Assembly: GCA_004794655.1 (NCBI GenBank)
Contig: SMMW01000585.1
Location: 6,530,001 to 6,594,000, forward strand
Length of the DNA stretch: 64,000 bases
Origin: Marisa cornuarietis
Taxonomy: Eukaryota; Mollusca; Gastropoda; Architaenioglossa; Ampullariidae
Reading direction: 5' to 3'
Shown: positions 26,296-38,700 of the stretch, piece after piece
Position numbering within the stretch: the first letter of the stretch is position 1
Layout of the letters: every line of letters begins with the position of its first letter
The notes under the pieces: generated by a model
What the model saw: the letters and a program-made list of their open reading frames with translations, nothing else
The model's database searches: none
What the model was told of the DNA's origin: nothing
Position numbers and translations under genes: made by a program

Positions 26296-27077
26296 TTCCC
26301 TCTGCAGTATCTCAGTCTAGGACCTCTCCAAAAGTCACTGGAACGTTGTCCCCGCCCATGCCCCCAACAACCTCACTGCTGTCATCTTCACCATTGTCAT
26401 CATCATTGGCTGCAGCTTCATCTTTATCATCTCTGCATGTAGAACCGCACAAAACATCCCCATCTTCACCCCTCATGGCGGTGGCATCTCCTTATTATGC
26501 AGTCCAGCCCTTGCCACCCCCCACAGCTGTCAGACAGATGACCCCCATGGTCTCGGGTGCACACACCCCAATCTTGGTGGGACCTGTGCCTGGAATGTAC
26601 CCCATGCACTCCCTCCCAACTTCCATAAACACCACCACCACAACTACAATGATCAACCACAACATTGGCCACACCAGCTCTGTTCCTGCCAATGACCAGG
26701 ATGCTCCTCTCAATCTGACCAAGCCCAAACAGGAAGTCAAGTCAGAGACAATCTCGGCTGATTATTTCACACATCCTTATGAAAAGAGCACAAAACAAGA
26801 GCGGGTGGTGACTCCACCACCTGCACACAGCAACCATCATAAACGTGCTGCAGCCATTCCCATTGCCGTGACAGTGTCACAGCCCTCACCTCCTGCACCT
26901 CCAGAGGTTTCAAAGTTTCTTGCCAGCATGCAGCACTCACCATTTGGGCTTCCTTCACAATACATGACCACTCCATTCTTGAGTTTACCTTCCCATATTG
27001 GTTTACCAGCTTTTCCAGGACTGGCAGCGCATCATCCTCAGGCACATAATGGAAAGCTATCTCCAGAATCAGAAAAG
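26296..27077 (+). CDS. SoxD exon: Pro/Ser/Thr-rich region with PLNLT motif
   Basis: The exon is 782 bp. It begins with the last two bases of a codon after TTTCTGTTTCAG and ends in phase 0 at AAAAG|GTGACT. It encodes about 260 residues rich in Pro, Ser, Thr and Ala. [10 protein letters not shown] matches the PLNLS-type CtBP-binding motif of vertebrate Sox5/6. EVKSE just after it holds a SUMO consensus (VKSE). Two further AG acceptors (at 26306-26307 and 26319-26320) lie just inside the start, and use of the first would remove 12 bp in frame. An open frame runs past 27077 into the intron, but the donor and the next exon's phase argue against its use. Confidence 0.88.
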
Positions 27078-27207
27078 GTGACTGGACTTTTCTTCAAATA
27101 CTCTATTCTTTCCCATATTGGTGGTATAGATTTACATCAACAGTGCATAAAGAAAAGTAAAATAATAAAAAAAAAATTCATTAAACTAGTCTGCATACAC
27201 ATGCATC

Positions 27208-27238
<31 letters not shown>

Positions 27239-30200
27239 GTGGACATATTTCAATGGGATGTATATGAGAGTATATCACTGTACAATTCTTGGGTCCACAG
27301 CAGTACTTATGTTTTGTCTTTGCAGGATTCATCTTACGTCCAGGAAATGCTCGCACAACAACTTGCAGCATCAACAAACCCAGTGTTTCCTGGAATACCC
27401 CATCACATGGCTTTGTATGCCAGCACCCCCTCCCCCTCACTGCCTCCACTCACCCCTCTTCCATCTGCCAAAGACTGCACTCCTCTGGCTGGCAGCTCAG
27501 AAGATAGCACCAGCAACTATGTCCAACAACTGCAGAGTGAGCGCCCTTGCCTGTATTTGTTTAACAAATAGAATTTTGCCCTCTGTCATAATTTCATGAA
27601 AGTAATGTTAGGGTATGGCTCTGTAGCAATTCTAGCATATGCTGCAAACTGTTTATATATAAACACACACAAGTACGTTAGGCAATATGGTGGAATACTG
27701 TGTAACATTACAGTATTTATGTACACTCAAAATGAAGATGCTTTTCTGGCTTATTGGGTACAAAGTCAGCTGTACAGAGTATGGTATCTTTAAATAGCTA
27801 ATGAAAACACTTTGTCCTTCAGTCTGCTTAGGAACTAAAAATTTTGTGTATTATTGCTACGAATTTGAGAAACAAGCATCTGCTTACTCTGACAGTGTCT
27901 TAGTATTAGTGGCAGATTAACACTTTAACATTGGCACCAAAACAGATTGTGTGACTTTGCCAAAGAGGCAATTTGAACTAAATTCAAAACTATTTTAGTC
28001 AAAAGAAAATAGAGTTAGATATAGAGTTTATTTCAAAAGAGGAAATGACTGAATTCTCCTGCAGAAGGAAACACAGGAAGCATTCTTCATTGCAGCTAAT
28101 TGTAAACATCCTAGTGGGGTGGAGTGAGATTAGATTTTAAAAAATGAAACAGCACATCAACAAAAATTAGATTGCGTTTTGAACCTAACAATGGTTTGAA
28201 CCATCATTTAGTGGAGACAATAAATGAAGTGAAGTTAATTGTGACTTCTGATAACTTTTCATAGAATAAATGCACAGCTTTTTTTTCATATCTTAAAAGT
28301 GTTAATTCTTATGCATTAGAATGTCTTATGTCTTTCTTACAGGCAAAATGTTTGGTGCTAAGATAATCCGAGCTCAACGTGAGAAGTCGGACCCCAGCAA
28401 ACCTCACATCAAGCGACCAATGAATGCATTTATGGTCTGGGCACGTGAAGAGCGTCGCAAGATCCTCAAGGCTTGTCCTGACATGCACAATTCCAACATC
28501 AGCAAAATTCTAGGTAACATCAAAGCTCTTTTTTTGGCATTCGCAATTCGAGCCTCACCTAGTCTTCAGGTAACCATAAAAATAAAACAAGTGTGTATCA
28601 CTTTCTTATTAAGACAGATATCTCTGTAATGCAGCTAGTCTTATCACTTGCCAGATGAAAATAACACACAGCTCCTGTGTATTTTGTATTTCACTTATAA
28701 CTTGCATTCTTCTACAGACTGGTACAGAAGGTCATGTGCATCTCTAGCCTGTGCCTTAAAATATGCTTGTGTTTATTTTCTAGGGGCAAAATGGAAAGCC
28801 ATGTCGAATGCTGAAAAACAACCATACTATGAAGAACAGTCACGACTAAGCAAATTGCATATGGAGAAGCATCCAGATTACCGATATCGGTGAGGCTGCT
28901 GAAAATTAAAATTAACGTTCCTTTTTCTCTTTAGTCAATAGGTAGCATTAGATGCATTATACTTCTGAGCTATGCTTTAGTTTTGTCATAACAGTGTGTA
29001 CCTAGAGGCTTTTATTGCTGAGATAGTTGGCCAAAATTTAGGTTTTTGTAGGGCTTATGTTACTGTGCAGTAGAAATTACAAGTTTGGCTTTGTTGCTTT
29101 TCTATGCTTTCTGCATAGATGTATTCAGTCTTAAAGTAGCTGTGTGTACTAATGTAGGTCAGTTAGTATTTTCTGTCTGGATAAGATAGTGGTCTACAGA
29201 GTTATACACGAAAATGCAATATGCATGCATGCATGTGGGCAGACCTGCACATACACACAAACATATGGCATATAATGTATTAGAATCTAGTGTTAAAAGG
29301 GGGAATTAATTTGTTGCTTAAAGATCACAGAATTCTCTAAATCTGTGGTATTTGAATTGTCACAGGGTTAAAAACTTACAAACAGCATTTGCAAAGTCTT
29401 GGTTGATATTTAATTTTTTCAAGCGTTCATTCTTCATTTTTGAATTGAAATGTAGATTCAGCATTGTCATTTTTGTCTAGGTTCCATTTCCGTTTTGCAT
29501 GTCAATTCAACACACTTTCTGTGGTCACAGAACATTCATTGTCAAAGGCAGTTGGCTGTGTCATAGAGTCAAGATGTATTGTTTACAAACACAATCAGTG
29601 AGTAGGAATACTAAGAAAAAAAAGCACACAAAGACAAATAACTTTTCTTCCCTAAATACATCAGCACAAGCTGCATAGGAGATTTCCCAGATACCCCTGA
29701 TTTGAATGTGACCTGTAGCATTGTGAAATACATGGTAGGCCTGATTTTTGATTCCTGTTTAGGCCAAGGCCTAGGAAAATGAAAGCCCAACAGCAGGCCA
29801 AGACGATGCCCTCCTTGGTCCCAGAATTCAATGTCCCATCAGCCATTATTTCCTCTCAAGGGAGAGAACTTCTTCCTCCCTTCATGTTTGCAGGGGGGCT
29901 CTACCCAAGTTATGGGTCCTTGTATCCTCCTTGTGAGGAAAGGTATGAAGCAAATTTTGGAGAGAATAATCTGCTGTCCACTAGACCTGGGAAACAAAAA
30001 AGAAATTAGACACAAATCAAAAATCAAAGTATTTTCTTTTGAGATGTTGCACTAAAAATATTATTCTATAAAAATGAAAAAATATTAATGAAAAGAAAGA
30101 AGACATAATCAAATATTTTTCACGATAGAAATAACCAAGAAATAGACTCTCACATACTTTTGTTTAAGGATGGCTTATAATGATATAATCAGAAACTATA

Positions 30201-32319
30201 AATGCAGTTTTTATTACTGACAAGGAAATAAAATCAGCAGGAAGAATAGACAAAATCATTAGAAAAATATAAATATATAAATAATATCTGTAATATTACT
30301 ATTCATATTACTTCTTTGTGCATAGATCCAAGCACAATACAATGGTGCATATATAGTGTACCATTGTGTAAAGTGATATTGCACATTACAATGATGGCCC
30401 ATATGTTTGGATAGAGCCAACCCTGCATTGTAGACGTTTGCTTTTGCCATTGTGCATAATATTGCAGGCTACAAAAAGAAAAATGAAATAACAGCATAAA
30501 AATGCTTTCAATATCATGCCTAGAGTGACTCACAAAAACTTTTATTTTTGGGCAGTAAATTTTAATAACTATTTTTTATATTGATATCTAGCTTCAGTTT
30601 GCACCTCTTTCTTTGCATTATTCTTATTGATGAGTCCCCTAATTCTTCAGTATAATAGATCAGTTTTTTTAATTTCTTGCTTGGCATTTTTAAAAATTAA
30701 TTTGTCCTTGGTTTCTGTGGATAAGTAGATTTATCTGATATATGATTTTATAGGAGTTTAAGAAAATTATGTAACTAATTTGCTTTACAAAAATCAGTTT
30801 CATTGGCACCCTACTGCTTTGTGTAAATACAGCATAAAAAATTAAATCAGTTTGATACAGGCCTGAGTGAAATGTTTATAGAAGGGATTTGCACAAACTG
30901 TTATTTTGCTATAATTTTTTTTTATTTATTTACAGTGAATCATACTAAGCTCTTTAATATTAATACTACTATCGCAGTGTCATCTCACAGAGTTTTTACT
31001 GAATTTTTTTTCAAGAGATTTGAACAAAATCATTTCCCAGGCCTAGGTGTGACCAGGAGATAATATACAAATGAAATATTTTTGTTTATTCACATATTTA
31101 GGTTGCTTTTAACTATATGTTCTAATGCTTCTGCCTATGCTTCTCTATTTTATGTTTGTTAATGTAAGAAATACAGAGTTTTAGGAGAGGGATAAAAAAA
31201 AATACTAAAAATCATTAATAGATGAGATTTTGCTACAGCTATAGATATACATGATTGTCAGAGTTAAGGATTAAACTCATTGTGGGTACACTATTCTTAA
31301 ATTCCTAAAGGTATAAGTTTCCTTCACCATTGTCATATCTGGAGATGGTGTGTGCTTCTAGAAGTCCTGCCGCTCTAACAAATGCCTGCATAGTCTGTTT
31401 TATTGTTCTAGTCCACGGCCAAAACGCACCTGCATTGTTGATGGCAAAAAGCTGAGAATATCCGAGTACAAGGCACTGATGCGAACACGTCGACAAGACA
31501 TACGTCGAGTATGGTATGGAGATTCGCCAGGATCTTTTGCTGATGGTGAGTTTGCTGCAAAATTCTCCAGAAGTTACCATAAACCATGTTAATTGGAAAC
31601 ATCCTGTCATTTCCAACCTTCTTATGAATCTTTATGTAGCAGTTAAAGTGCATTTTCTTTGCACATTACCAGGAACATTGCCATCTGCATGCATGCAGCA
31701 TTTTTTTAGTCATGTGGATGCTTTATGTTTAAGCAAAATGCAGTAGAATCTTCCTACCCACATCTTGTAACTTATTTCATCTTAATAATTTTATTGTAAA
31801 CAGAGAAGAAAATGGCTGGATATTGAAGGCTGTAGAAACATTGACTTAAAACGTACTTTTATTCAAGAGATAATTGGACATTTGAATTCTTTAAGGGTTT
31901 TTATTCATTACTTTTTAGAAACCAGGATACATTATGTGCATTCATATTTTTATGTAGGAGAGAATGTGCATTATGTAGAGTAAAATGTTTCTTTTCTGTC
32001 TATAGATCATGATGGTGTTAACTCTGGAGAGCCAGGGTTTGATCCTGCACAGTTCCTTTCTGATCCTTCAGCAAAGGGTGGTGAAGGGTCCACACCAGGC
32101 TCAGACCTTAACTTAGGCAGCCACAGCGAACACTCTGACAATCCAACTCCTGTGGCCTCTTCTCCAAATGCACTCTTGCCCAATGGCACATGCGAGATGG
32201 ATGACTCAGGTGACATGGAGTTTGATGGAAGCAATGATGAATCATATGCAGATGCAGCTGATGATGAAGACTTCTCTCATTGTGCCGATGCAGATGAGGC
32301 AGTGGTGTCATCAGCATAG
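26296..32319 (+). CDS. SoxD-family (Sox5/6/13-like) HMG-box transcription factor, 3' part of the gene
   Basis: This is a sequence-specific nuclear DNA-binding protein of the Sox group D. In this window the coding exons are 26296-27077, 27326-27536, 28343-28513, 28784-28889, an optional 29763-29942, 31412-31545 and 32006-32319 (stop TAG). All junctions are GT-AG and all phases agree. They give about 571 residues without the optional exon, or 631 with it. Order: Pro/Ser/Thr-rich region with PLNLT (a CtBP-type motif) and VKSE (a SUMO consensus), HMG box from [12 protein letters not shown] to DYRYR, the SoxD signature [13 protein letters not shown] after the box, and an acidic tail ending AVVSSA that resembles vertebrate SoxD C-termini. 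The start codon and the coiled-coil region lie upstream and are not seen. Introns hold no other gene; a (CA)n run lies at 27216-27238. Confidence 0.95.
27326..27536 (+). CDS. SoxD exon between the PLNLT region and the HMG box
   Basis: The exon is 211 bp, with acceptor TTTGCAG|GATTC and donor CTGCAGA|GTGAGC, phase 0 in and phase 1 out. It encodes [16 protein letters not shown], a short helical-looking stretch, then a Pro/Ser-rich run and SNYVQQLQ before joining the HMG exon. No domain is known to me for this segment. Its inclusion follows from splice sites and phase. Confidence 0.85.
28343..28513 (+). CDS. SoxD exon: N-terminal part of the HMG box
   Basis: The exon is 171 bp, with acceptor TTTCTTACAG and donor CTAG|GTAACA. 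It encodes the basic lead-in [18 protein letters not shown], then [20 protein letters not shown] and SNISKIL. These residues form helices 1 and 2 of the Sox HMG domain that binds the minor groove at AACAAT-type sites. The box is interrupted by an intron after SKILG. Confidence 0.96.
28784..28889 (+). CDS. SoxD exon: C-terminal part of the HMG box
   Basis: The exon is 106 bp, with acceptor TTTTCTAG and donor TATCG|GTGAGG, phase 1 in and phase 2 out. It encodes [20 protein letters not shown] and [15 protein letters not shown], the rest of the HMG box. Phase 2 at the donor fits both the optional exon at 29763 and the common exon at 31412. Confidence 0.96.
29763..29942 (+). CDS. Candidate SoxD cassette exon inserted after the HMG box
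   Basis: This is a 180-bp open stretch with acceptor TTCCTGTTTAG and donor GAAAG|GTATG. It enters and leaves in phase 2 and can be included or skipped without changing frame. Inclusion would add 60 residues starting [15 protein letters not shown] and containing [20 protein letters not shown], ending CEE before the common PRPKRTC segment. Its first residues (PRPRK) echo the start of the common next exon (PRPKR). I do not know this segment from vertebrate Sox5/6/13. Its reality rests on splice sites, phase and coding-like composition; transcripts are needed. Confidence 0.68.
31412..31545 (+). CDS. SoxD exon: conserved region after the HMG box
   Basis: The exon is 134 bp, with acceptor TATTGTTCTAG and donor GATG|GTGAGT, phase 2 in and phase 1 out. 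It encodes [20 protein letters not shown] and [14 protein letters not shown], which match the region following the HMG box in vertebrate Sox5/6/13 and identify the gene as group D rather than another Sox group. Confidence 0.95.
32006..32319 (+). CDS. SoxD last coding exon with acidic C-terminus
   Basis: 314 bp including the TAG stop at 32317-32319; acceptor TTTCTGTCTATAG. It encodes a Ser/Asp/Glu-rich tail that includes [20 protein letters not shown] and ends DEAVVSSA. The acidic run and the EAV-type ending parallel the ends of vertebrate Sox5/6. Confidence 0.93.
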
Positions 32320-32747
32320 TTTTGACTGGTATTTTTCAACAGTGCAAGTTTCCTATCAGGACAGCTGCTTTTCTGCATTGTTCTCAGCATCGTGTCTGCA
32401 GCTGAAGCAGTGTCTGGTTGTTGCTTGCAACATCATTTTTGCTGAGCACACAAAAGCTATATATGCTTTCTCATCTCTGACATTGCTGCCATGTTGAATG
32501 TTTTGAAAAATGTTCATATAGCTGGCTCTAAACCTTACAGTGATTGCCAATTTTCCACAGCTTGTCTGCTAGGCATCAGCTCAAATGGCCCTAGAACTTC
32601 TATCCTGCCACACATTACATAAAACTGAGAAAACTAGTTTTAAATGGAAAAAGAAACAACACCCAACAAAGACTGTACCATGCCATGGATAAAGTGCAAA
32701 ATCATATCAGGGAAAGTACCACTGGACTGTATTTACAAGTATGTGAA

Positions 32748-32753
32748 AATAAA
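32748..32753 (+). promoter_or_regulatory. Candidate polyadenylation signal for SoxD
   Basis: AATAAA lies about 430 bp after the SoxD stop codon, in the sequence GTGAAAATAAAGCAC. More AATAAA hexamers follow (for example near 33081), and the CpG-poor flank continues to about 41.7 kb, so longer 3' ends are possible. Confidence 0.5.
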
Positions 32754-35700
32754 GCACATTGATATGAAATAATGTGGCTTGTACCTGTGATAGAAAGGCA
32801 GTGGGTAGATGCCAAACCTGCAGTGACTATACACATTAACATTCTCAAAACCTTGTAGCATCAATTCTCAGCCTCACCTCAGGTGTGTGAAAGAACAGCC
32901 AAGGGGAGTGAGTCATGGATGCAACAAGAACATTTCTGGCGTCAAGCATGAAAACAATAGCCATATTTTCATCATTTGAGAGGATTTGTGTGGCTTCTTA
33001 CTTGTACACATGGAAGGATGGTTGTGTGGAAACACACTAATACTTTCAAGGGATGGCATACCTATATACTGGTTCCACATAATAAAACTTTTGGGCCATG
33101 AGACAAAAATGAGAGAATATAAAAAAGAACAAAGAGCAAATGCTGATAAGTCCACTTAATTTCCTTTCTGAAATTCTTTGGGGTTTACCAGACTATGACC
33201 TCATCTGTGTCAGAAGAGAAATTATTTGTGTGTTAACAGCTGCCATGGACAGTTTGTTTCTATTTGTTGTTGGACTCAAAAGAAACAAAACATGGAGGAA
33301 ACTTATTTAAGCTTTCACAAAACCAGGACACCATTTTGTGTGCTCTCATTTTAGTACTTGGAAACAATGTATATGAGGGTATTCAGATATTTACATTTCA
33401 AAGACATTTGATGATTCAAGGTGTTCCTAAAATGCTGAGAAATTCCTCATGTTTTACATCTCCACAACTGTTGACATGATCTCACCACTTTGGAAGGAAA
33501 TGACATTTAAGAAGTAAATTTTAACAGGGCTGATCCCCTATAAGTGCAACACAAAAATTTTTTATCACCTTAAAATTATTGTTATGAAAGCACTTGTACT
33601 TAGTAGAATCGTCATTTACTTGTTTTGCACAAAATAAGTTTGATCCATTCAGCATCATCATCTCTGAGAGAAAAGACTACGCACATTTTTCCAAGCTTGC
33701 GAGATAAGATAGATAGGATTTGACGATGCATCAGTAGAAGGTGCAAGAATTTTATGTTGTATCCCATGTTGCATCATCTACAAAGATCACATGACTGCTT
33801 GCCTACATTTGCTATCTTTGTTCTTTTCTTTTTTCTTTAGGATTTGATAAATGGGCAATCAGATGCTACGTCACAAGGAGAAAAATCTAGTTCATTATTT
33901 TCATTCTGACATCTGTCCTCACACTTTTTCATGAGGTGGTTTTTTGTTTTTTTTTTGTTACAGGTTTTTTTAATTAAAAAAATGCTTTTATCCGTCAGCT
34001 TTTGAATTATGGCATTTATGAAGGCTTATGGATGAATATCAAAGACATTTTGCTTATAAAAGGTGTCATCTTGGAGATTCCCCTCTGTAATATTCTGCAG
34101 TTCTCTTTGTCATCTGCAACTCAACACTGCAAATCTTATTAAGATCAAAATAATAACAGAAGGCAGCAAATGAGGTATTTATAAATTACAGTAGTTAGTG
34201 GTCATCTCAAGTGTACAAGGATTAAGAAACTATCTTTCCTAAATGATGCATTGCTTAGTTTAGATACTTGCATACGAGTACACCAAGAACATTTTGTGAT
34301 CACCTAAAGAAGAATGAAACAAATGGATCAGCAAATGTAATGGAGGTCAAATTACATCCCATGTGCATTGGCAGGTTAAATCACCATTTTAAATGAATTA
34401 TTTAGTGTGAATTCAAAAAGCTGATTAACAAACCGAGGTTCCAGTAATAATAAAATTATGTGTGTTCAGTCATCACACTTCATTAGTCTAGAAATTGTGT
34501 ATTATTAAGTGCCAAATGGATTATTGTGCAGACTCCTTGTGGCAGATTACTCCTATATAAAAGTACAGATCATCCATTTATGCTAGATGGTACAAACAGA
34601 TACTTCATAAATGTTCCACAGAACTTTTGCATCCTAGATTGCCATTTATTCTGACTGAAGCAAAAAGCATGTTGATATATTATTATTCCCTTCCTTGTCA
34701 AATGTCTTCAATGATTGTGCAACAAATGTGTTGTCAGGGGGAATCGTAGAAAGAGGACAAAATAAGAGGTACTGCTTGAGTGGGGCAGTCAATGATGGTA
34801 AAGCAGTTGATCTCAACAACGATTTTTGAAGTAGTATTTTAGAATACAATGTACATGTATCACAATGCAACAGGGTAGCCTGGCCACAGCAGTATTCAGA
34901 TGTCTGCCATTGTGGGAATATATAGACACCAACTGACATGCTCTTGAAAAAGAAAGTTAAGCATGTTCTCAGTTTCTTTTATCAGGTCTGTGCACATTCA
35001 CAGCATATTGATATACTTTCCTTGTTAACTTTCCTTTGCTAGTTTTTCTGAACAAATGATTTCATGAGATGGTGCTTAGACAATGTATTTTATTATATGC
35101 ATGTGCGTGGGTGATGCTGGGAGGTGGGGGAGAGCTGCAGCTAGAATACTACACATGAGAGAAAGGAATGTTTGTTAGTTTGCAAGAGGCTGAATGCACA
35201 TACAAATGTATGTGAGAAATTCTTGTTGCCTGTTAATAATTATATAACAAAAAAATAGATGTTTATTCCATATGAAAATGATTATCTCCAAGAAAGAAGC
35301 CAATTATTTGCCAAAACAATCAATATTATCCAACCTTATACAAGTTCCTGAAGGGACTGTTTTCCCATTCGGAGCAACGCAATGAGCAAGACAAGGATTT
35401 TTGCCTTGCTTTCTGTGTCTTCCATTTGATACCCTTTAGCTGGTAGTTTGTGTGCACTAAATCTGCAGCAATTTTATTGCAGCTTGCAGTGGTATGAAGA
35501 GCACAAAACTGCATGAACCCTTTGGTTATTGTATTTTATTCATCCTAAAATATACCTTAGTAGTTCAGATTCTTAAGTCGCACGATGTATCCTACACATA
35601 CACTGAATGTACAGTTGCATATTCTAGAAAGGTCTCATTATGCTTGAAATGGCATTGTACACAGTATGTTACTGCACATGTAAATTGATGACAATCTGCT

Positions 35701-38700
35701 GTGCAAAGCGGTGAACTCTTTTCTTCAGAACAAGTTTCTATGGATAGCAACTGGGTATAACATATAACTAAATTATGCAACAACTATATATCCCCTGAAC
35801 TGATCTCGTTTTTGTATGCATGTCTACTTGTTGTCAAACTATTTATTGGCATCCAACTATCACTATACATTTGTTTACATGCTGAACTGACTTCAGCTTC
35901 TAACTGCAGCCTGTTTGTGACAAATTCACCATGGAAGTGAAACCATTGGTGAAGACAGGGATAAGTGTGCAACATGATCTACTGTTGAGTGCTACCCTTT
36001 AGAAAAGAAATGTCTCAGTAGAGCTTTGAACCATGCTGTTTTGTTTCAAGTCACACTGAACATAACTGAGGGATCAAAGTCTTGTTTATATTTCAATCAC
36101 TTGAGGAATGAAACAGCTCATGTTGTTAATATGTAAGTCACCAAGTTGGAGAGTTGCTGTATGACTGCGCCAAGAATCGATTGCCAGAATGCCATGTTGC
36201 TCAAACGGAATTCAAAAACTATACAAATGTTTCCTTTCTGCATGTATATCTTTATCATCTGTATTTCTCTTTCTTCTTTATATCAGTGTCCACATTAACT
36301 CCAAATTAGTCATGTCTTATAAATGTTCTTAATTTTTTTTTGTTTATATTTTTAGTGACAGATTTAAAATTTGTTGCCACTTTTTCAGTTTTCATATTGG
36401 AAAGTTTGTTTGTTGCCTTATTTAGTGTATTTTGAAAGTATGAACTGGTGCTTTTTGACTGATCTCGAGACTTTCTCACACATCTGTCTGAAGGTTAACA
36501 CATTCAGTTTACAACATTCACATTGTTGTGTAGATCTAAGTAGGCTTGGTAGGTTTCCTGGAGTAGGTCATTGCACAGTGCCAATAGTAGAGCCTGCTCT
36601 AAGGTATGCTTTTTCTTGAAGGCATCTCACCCTAAAATACTAGTTAGGTTATGACACTTCTAAACTGTAGTAAGTTCAGACCTAAATTGGTAAAATTACT
36701 TAGAAAATTAATTTTTGAAACTATTCCAACAGCAAGTATTTTTACTTACTTTGTTCAGTTTTAAATGTTATCAGATATTTACATGTTATATTGATGTTAT
36801 TTATCATCTAATTGCTCTTTTATCGTTTGGTCATTTTGTTTCTTTCATTTGTTCTCATCTCTCTCTCCTTTTTTTTACAGCATAAATCATTTTACAAAAA
36901 CAGATTTGTAAGCATCATTGACTTATCATCCAAAGCAGAGAGATAGTTTTAGGATAAACTAGTTTTAGGGGAACGTATCATCCTTCAAGTGTTGATTTAC
37001 TTTATCCTACTGCCAGAAATAGAATCAGTGGTTCATAGTCAGCAAAAAAACAACTCATAGAATGCAACAATAGAATGGGATCCTTCAACACCCAAGAAGG
37101 TATTAGCTTTCTGCAGAATTTCATATCATCTTGCAAGAACATGTACAAGATTTAGCCATCCCTGATATGCCCACAAATAACAAGTGCACAAACATCAAAT
37201 GGCATCATGTTTCATATATCTATATATATATCTCAGTCATATTGGTTAAAAAAAATACACGTGGACATTAACTAGTTTACAACTACCAAACCACCCCATG
37301 ATTTTTTAGCTGAGCATCTGGCATTTTAATCATTTAAATGCATTTTCTACTTGAATTTATTAGCATCTGAAAAATGCTCTCATGTGAAAGCAAAACACTT
37401 GAAATTACAGGTAACTGACTTTTGTAATAAAATGTTAATAGATATGACCTGTAATAAACTGTTACATTTTATGAAGACAGTAGTTTATAAGATTGTAATA
37501 TACCCATTTGCACTGTGTTCAACAAAAGTTTTAAGATCTGACATCTGTTCATGTTATAAAATCTATATCAAATGTTACCAGTCTGTGCTTTCTGTCTCTC
37601 AGTGTATGCAGTGCTTTATTATACTTTTTAATTTTGTCTTGGCAGTGTATAAGTTGCCTCTTTTACTTATGTCCTGTTGGTAGATCTGTAAGGTTTTATT
37701 TACCATAGATATTTAGTAAAGATCTTGATCACTACTTCTTAAAGATAATGAAGTGTACATTGTCATGTTTGCGCTTCATTAAGCTTAAACTAGTGGAATC
37801 AATTTTTCTTGCTGCTGGGCACACTGTGCTATATGTAGATGCAGTTCAAGTCTTTCTGATCAATTTGATGTCACAGATCAGTAGTTTTACATAAATCTAC
37901 ATCTTTGAAAACTCTCAAATTGATCACTTCTGTGTATACAAAGCAATAAATTTATAGATGCAGGTGCTAGGTGCATGTGTGAATATATGTGCATGAGTGC
38001 ATGTAAGATTGTGCAAATTGGCAAGTTCTAATACATGGGATGTTGAAAATGATGTAGTAAACATCATGCTAAGTGCAAAGTATGCATGATTTTATGTTCT
38101 ATTTGAATAGAACAATAACAGTTTTTAGATAATTTACATAATTAAGTTTTGCTAAATAAACGCTTTGGTAGAAACTTTTTTGGAATTAGTATGGAATTGT
38201 GAAATAATTTTCTGTCTAATTAATGCAATAATGGTCAAAATAGACTTTCTTAATCAACTCCTTTACATCACCATGTCTGTTCTCTGTGAATTAACATATA
38301 AAACAGACCACATCTCAGGCTAAAAAATGAATAATACCTTCTACGAGCATCGAATGTTGTTTACAGTTTTGCGAGCTATTTTTTTTCGCACTTCTTTGCA
38401 TCCTAACAAATGCCACATTTTGTGATAAACATTCTGAACACGTTTTTGTAAAGTGTTTGAAATTTTAATATATTTTTCTTTTTTTTTTATAAGTTTACAA
38501 TAATCAGAGGAGCTGCAGTAGGTTCATGGTTGTTTGTCCATTGTGACATCAAATCACAAAAGGGTTAATTTGTGGAAAATTCTCTTATTCAGCGAAATGT
38601 CTTTTAAAAGGAGGATGGGATTAAATGTGCACATTTTGAAGGCTGAACATTTTATTCTCTCCATTAAAATCCATCTAATGAGAAAGTCTTATGGTAATCC

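Noticed and set aside
27078..27599. Read-through of the first SoxD exon into the next intron
   Set aside because: A good donor (AAAAG|GTGACT) at 27077 and the in-phase exon at 27326 explain the region. The read-through frame crosses a (CA)n repeat and loses Sox similarity.
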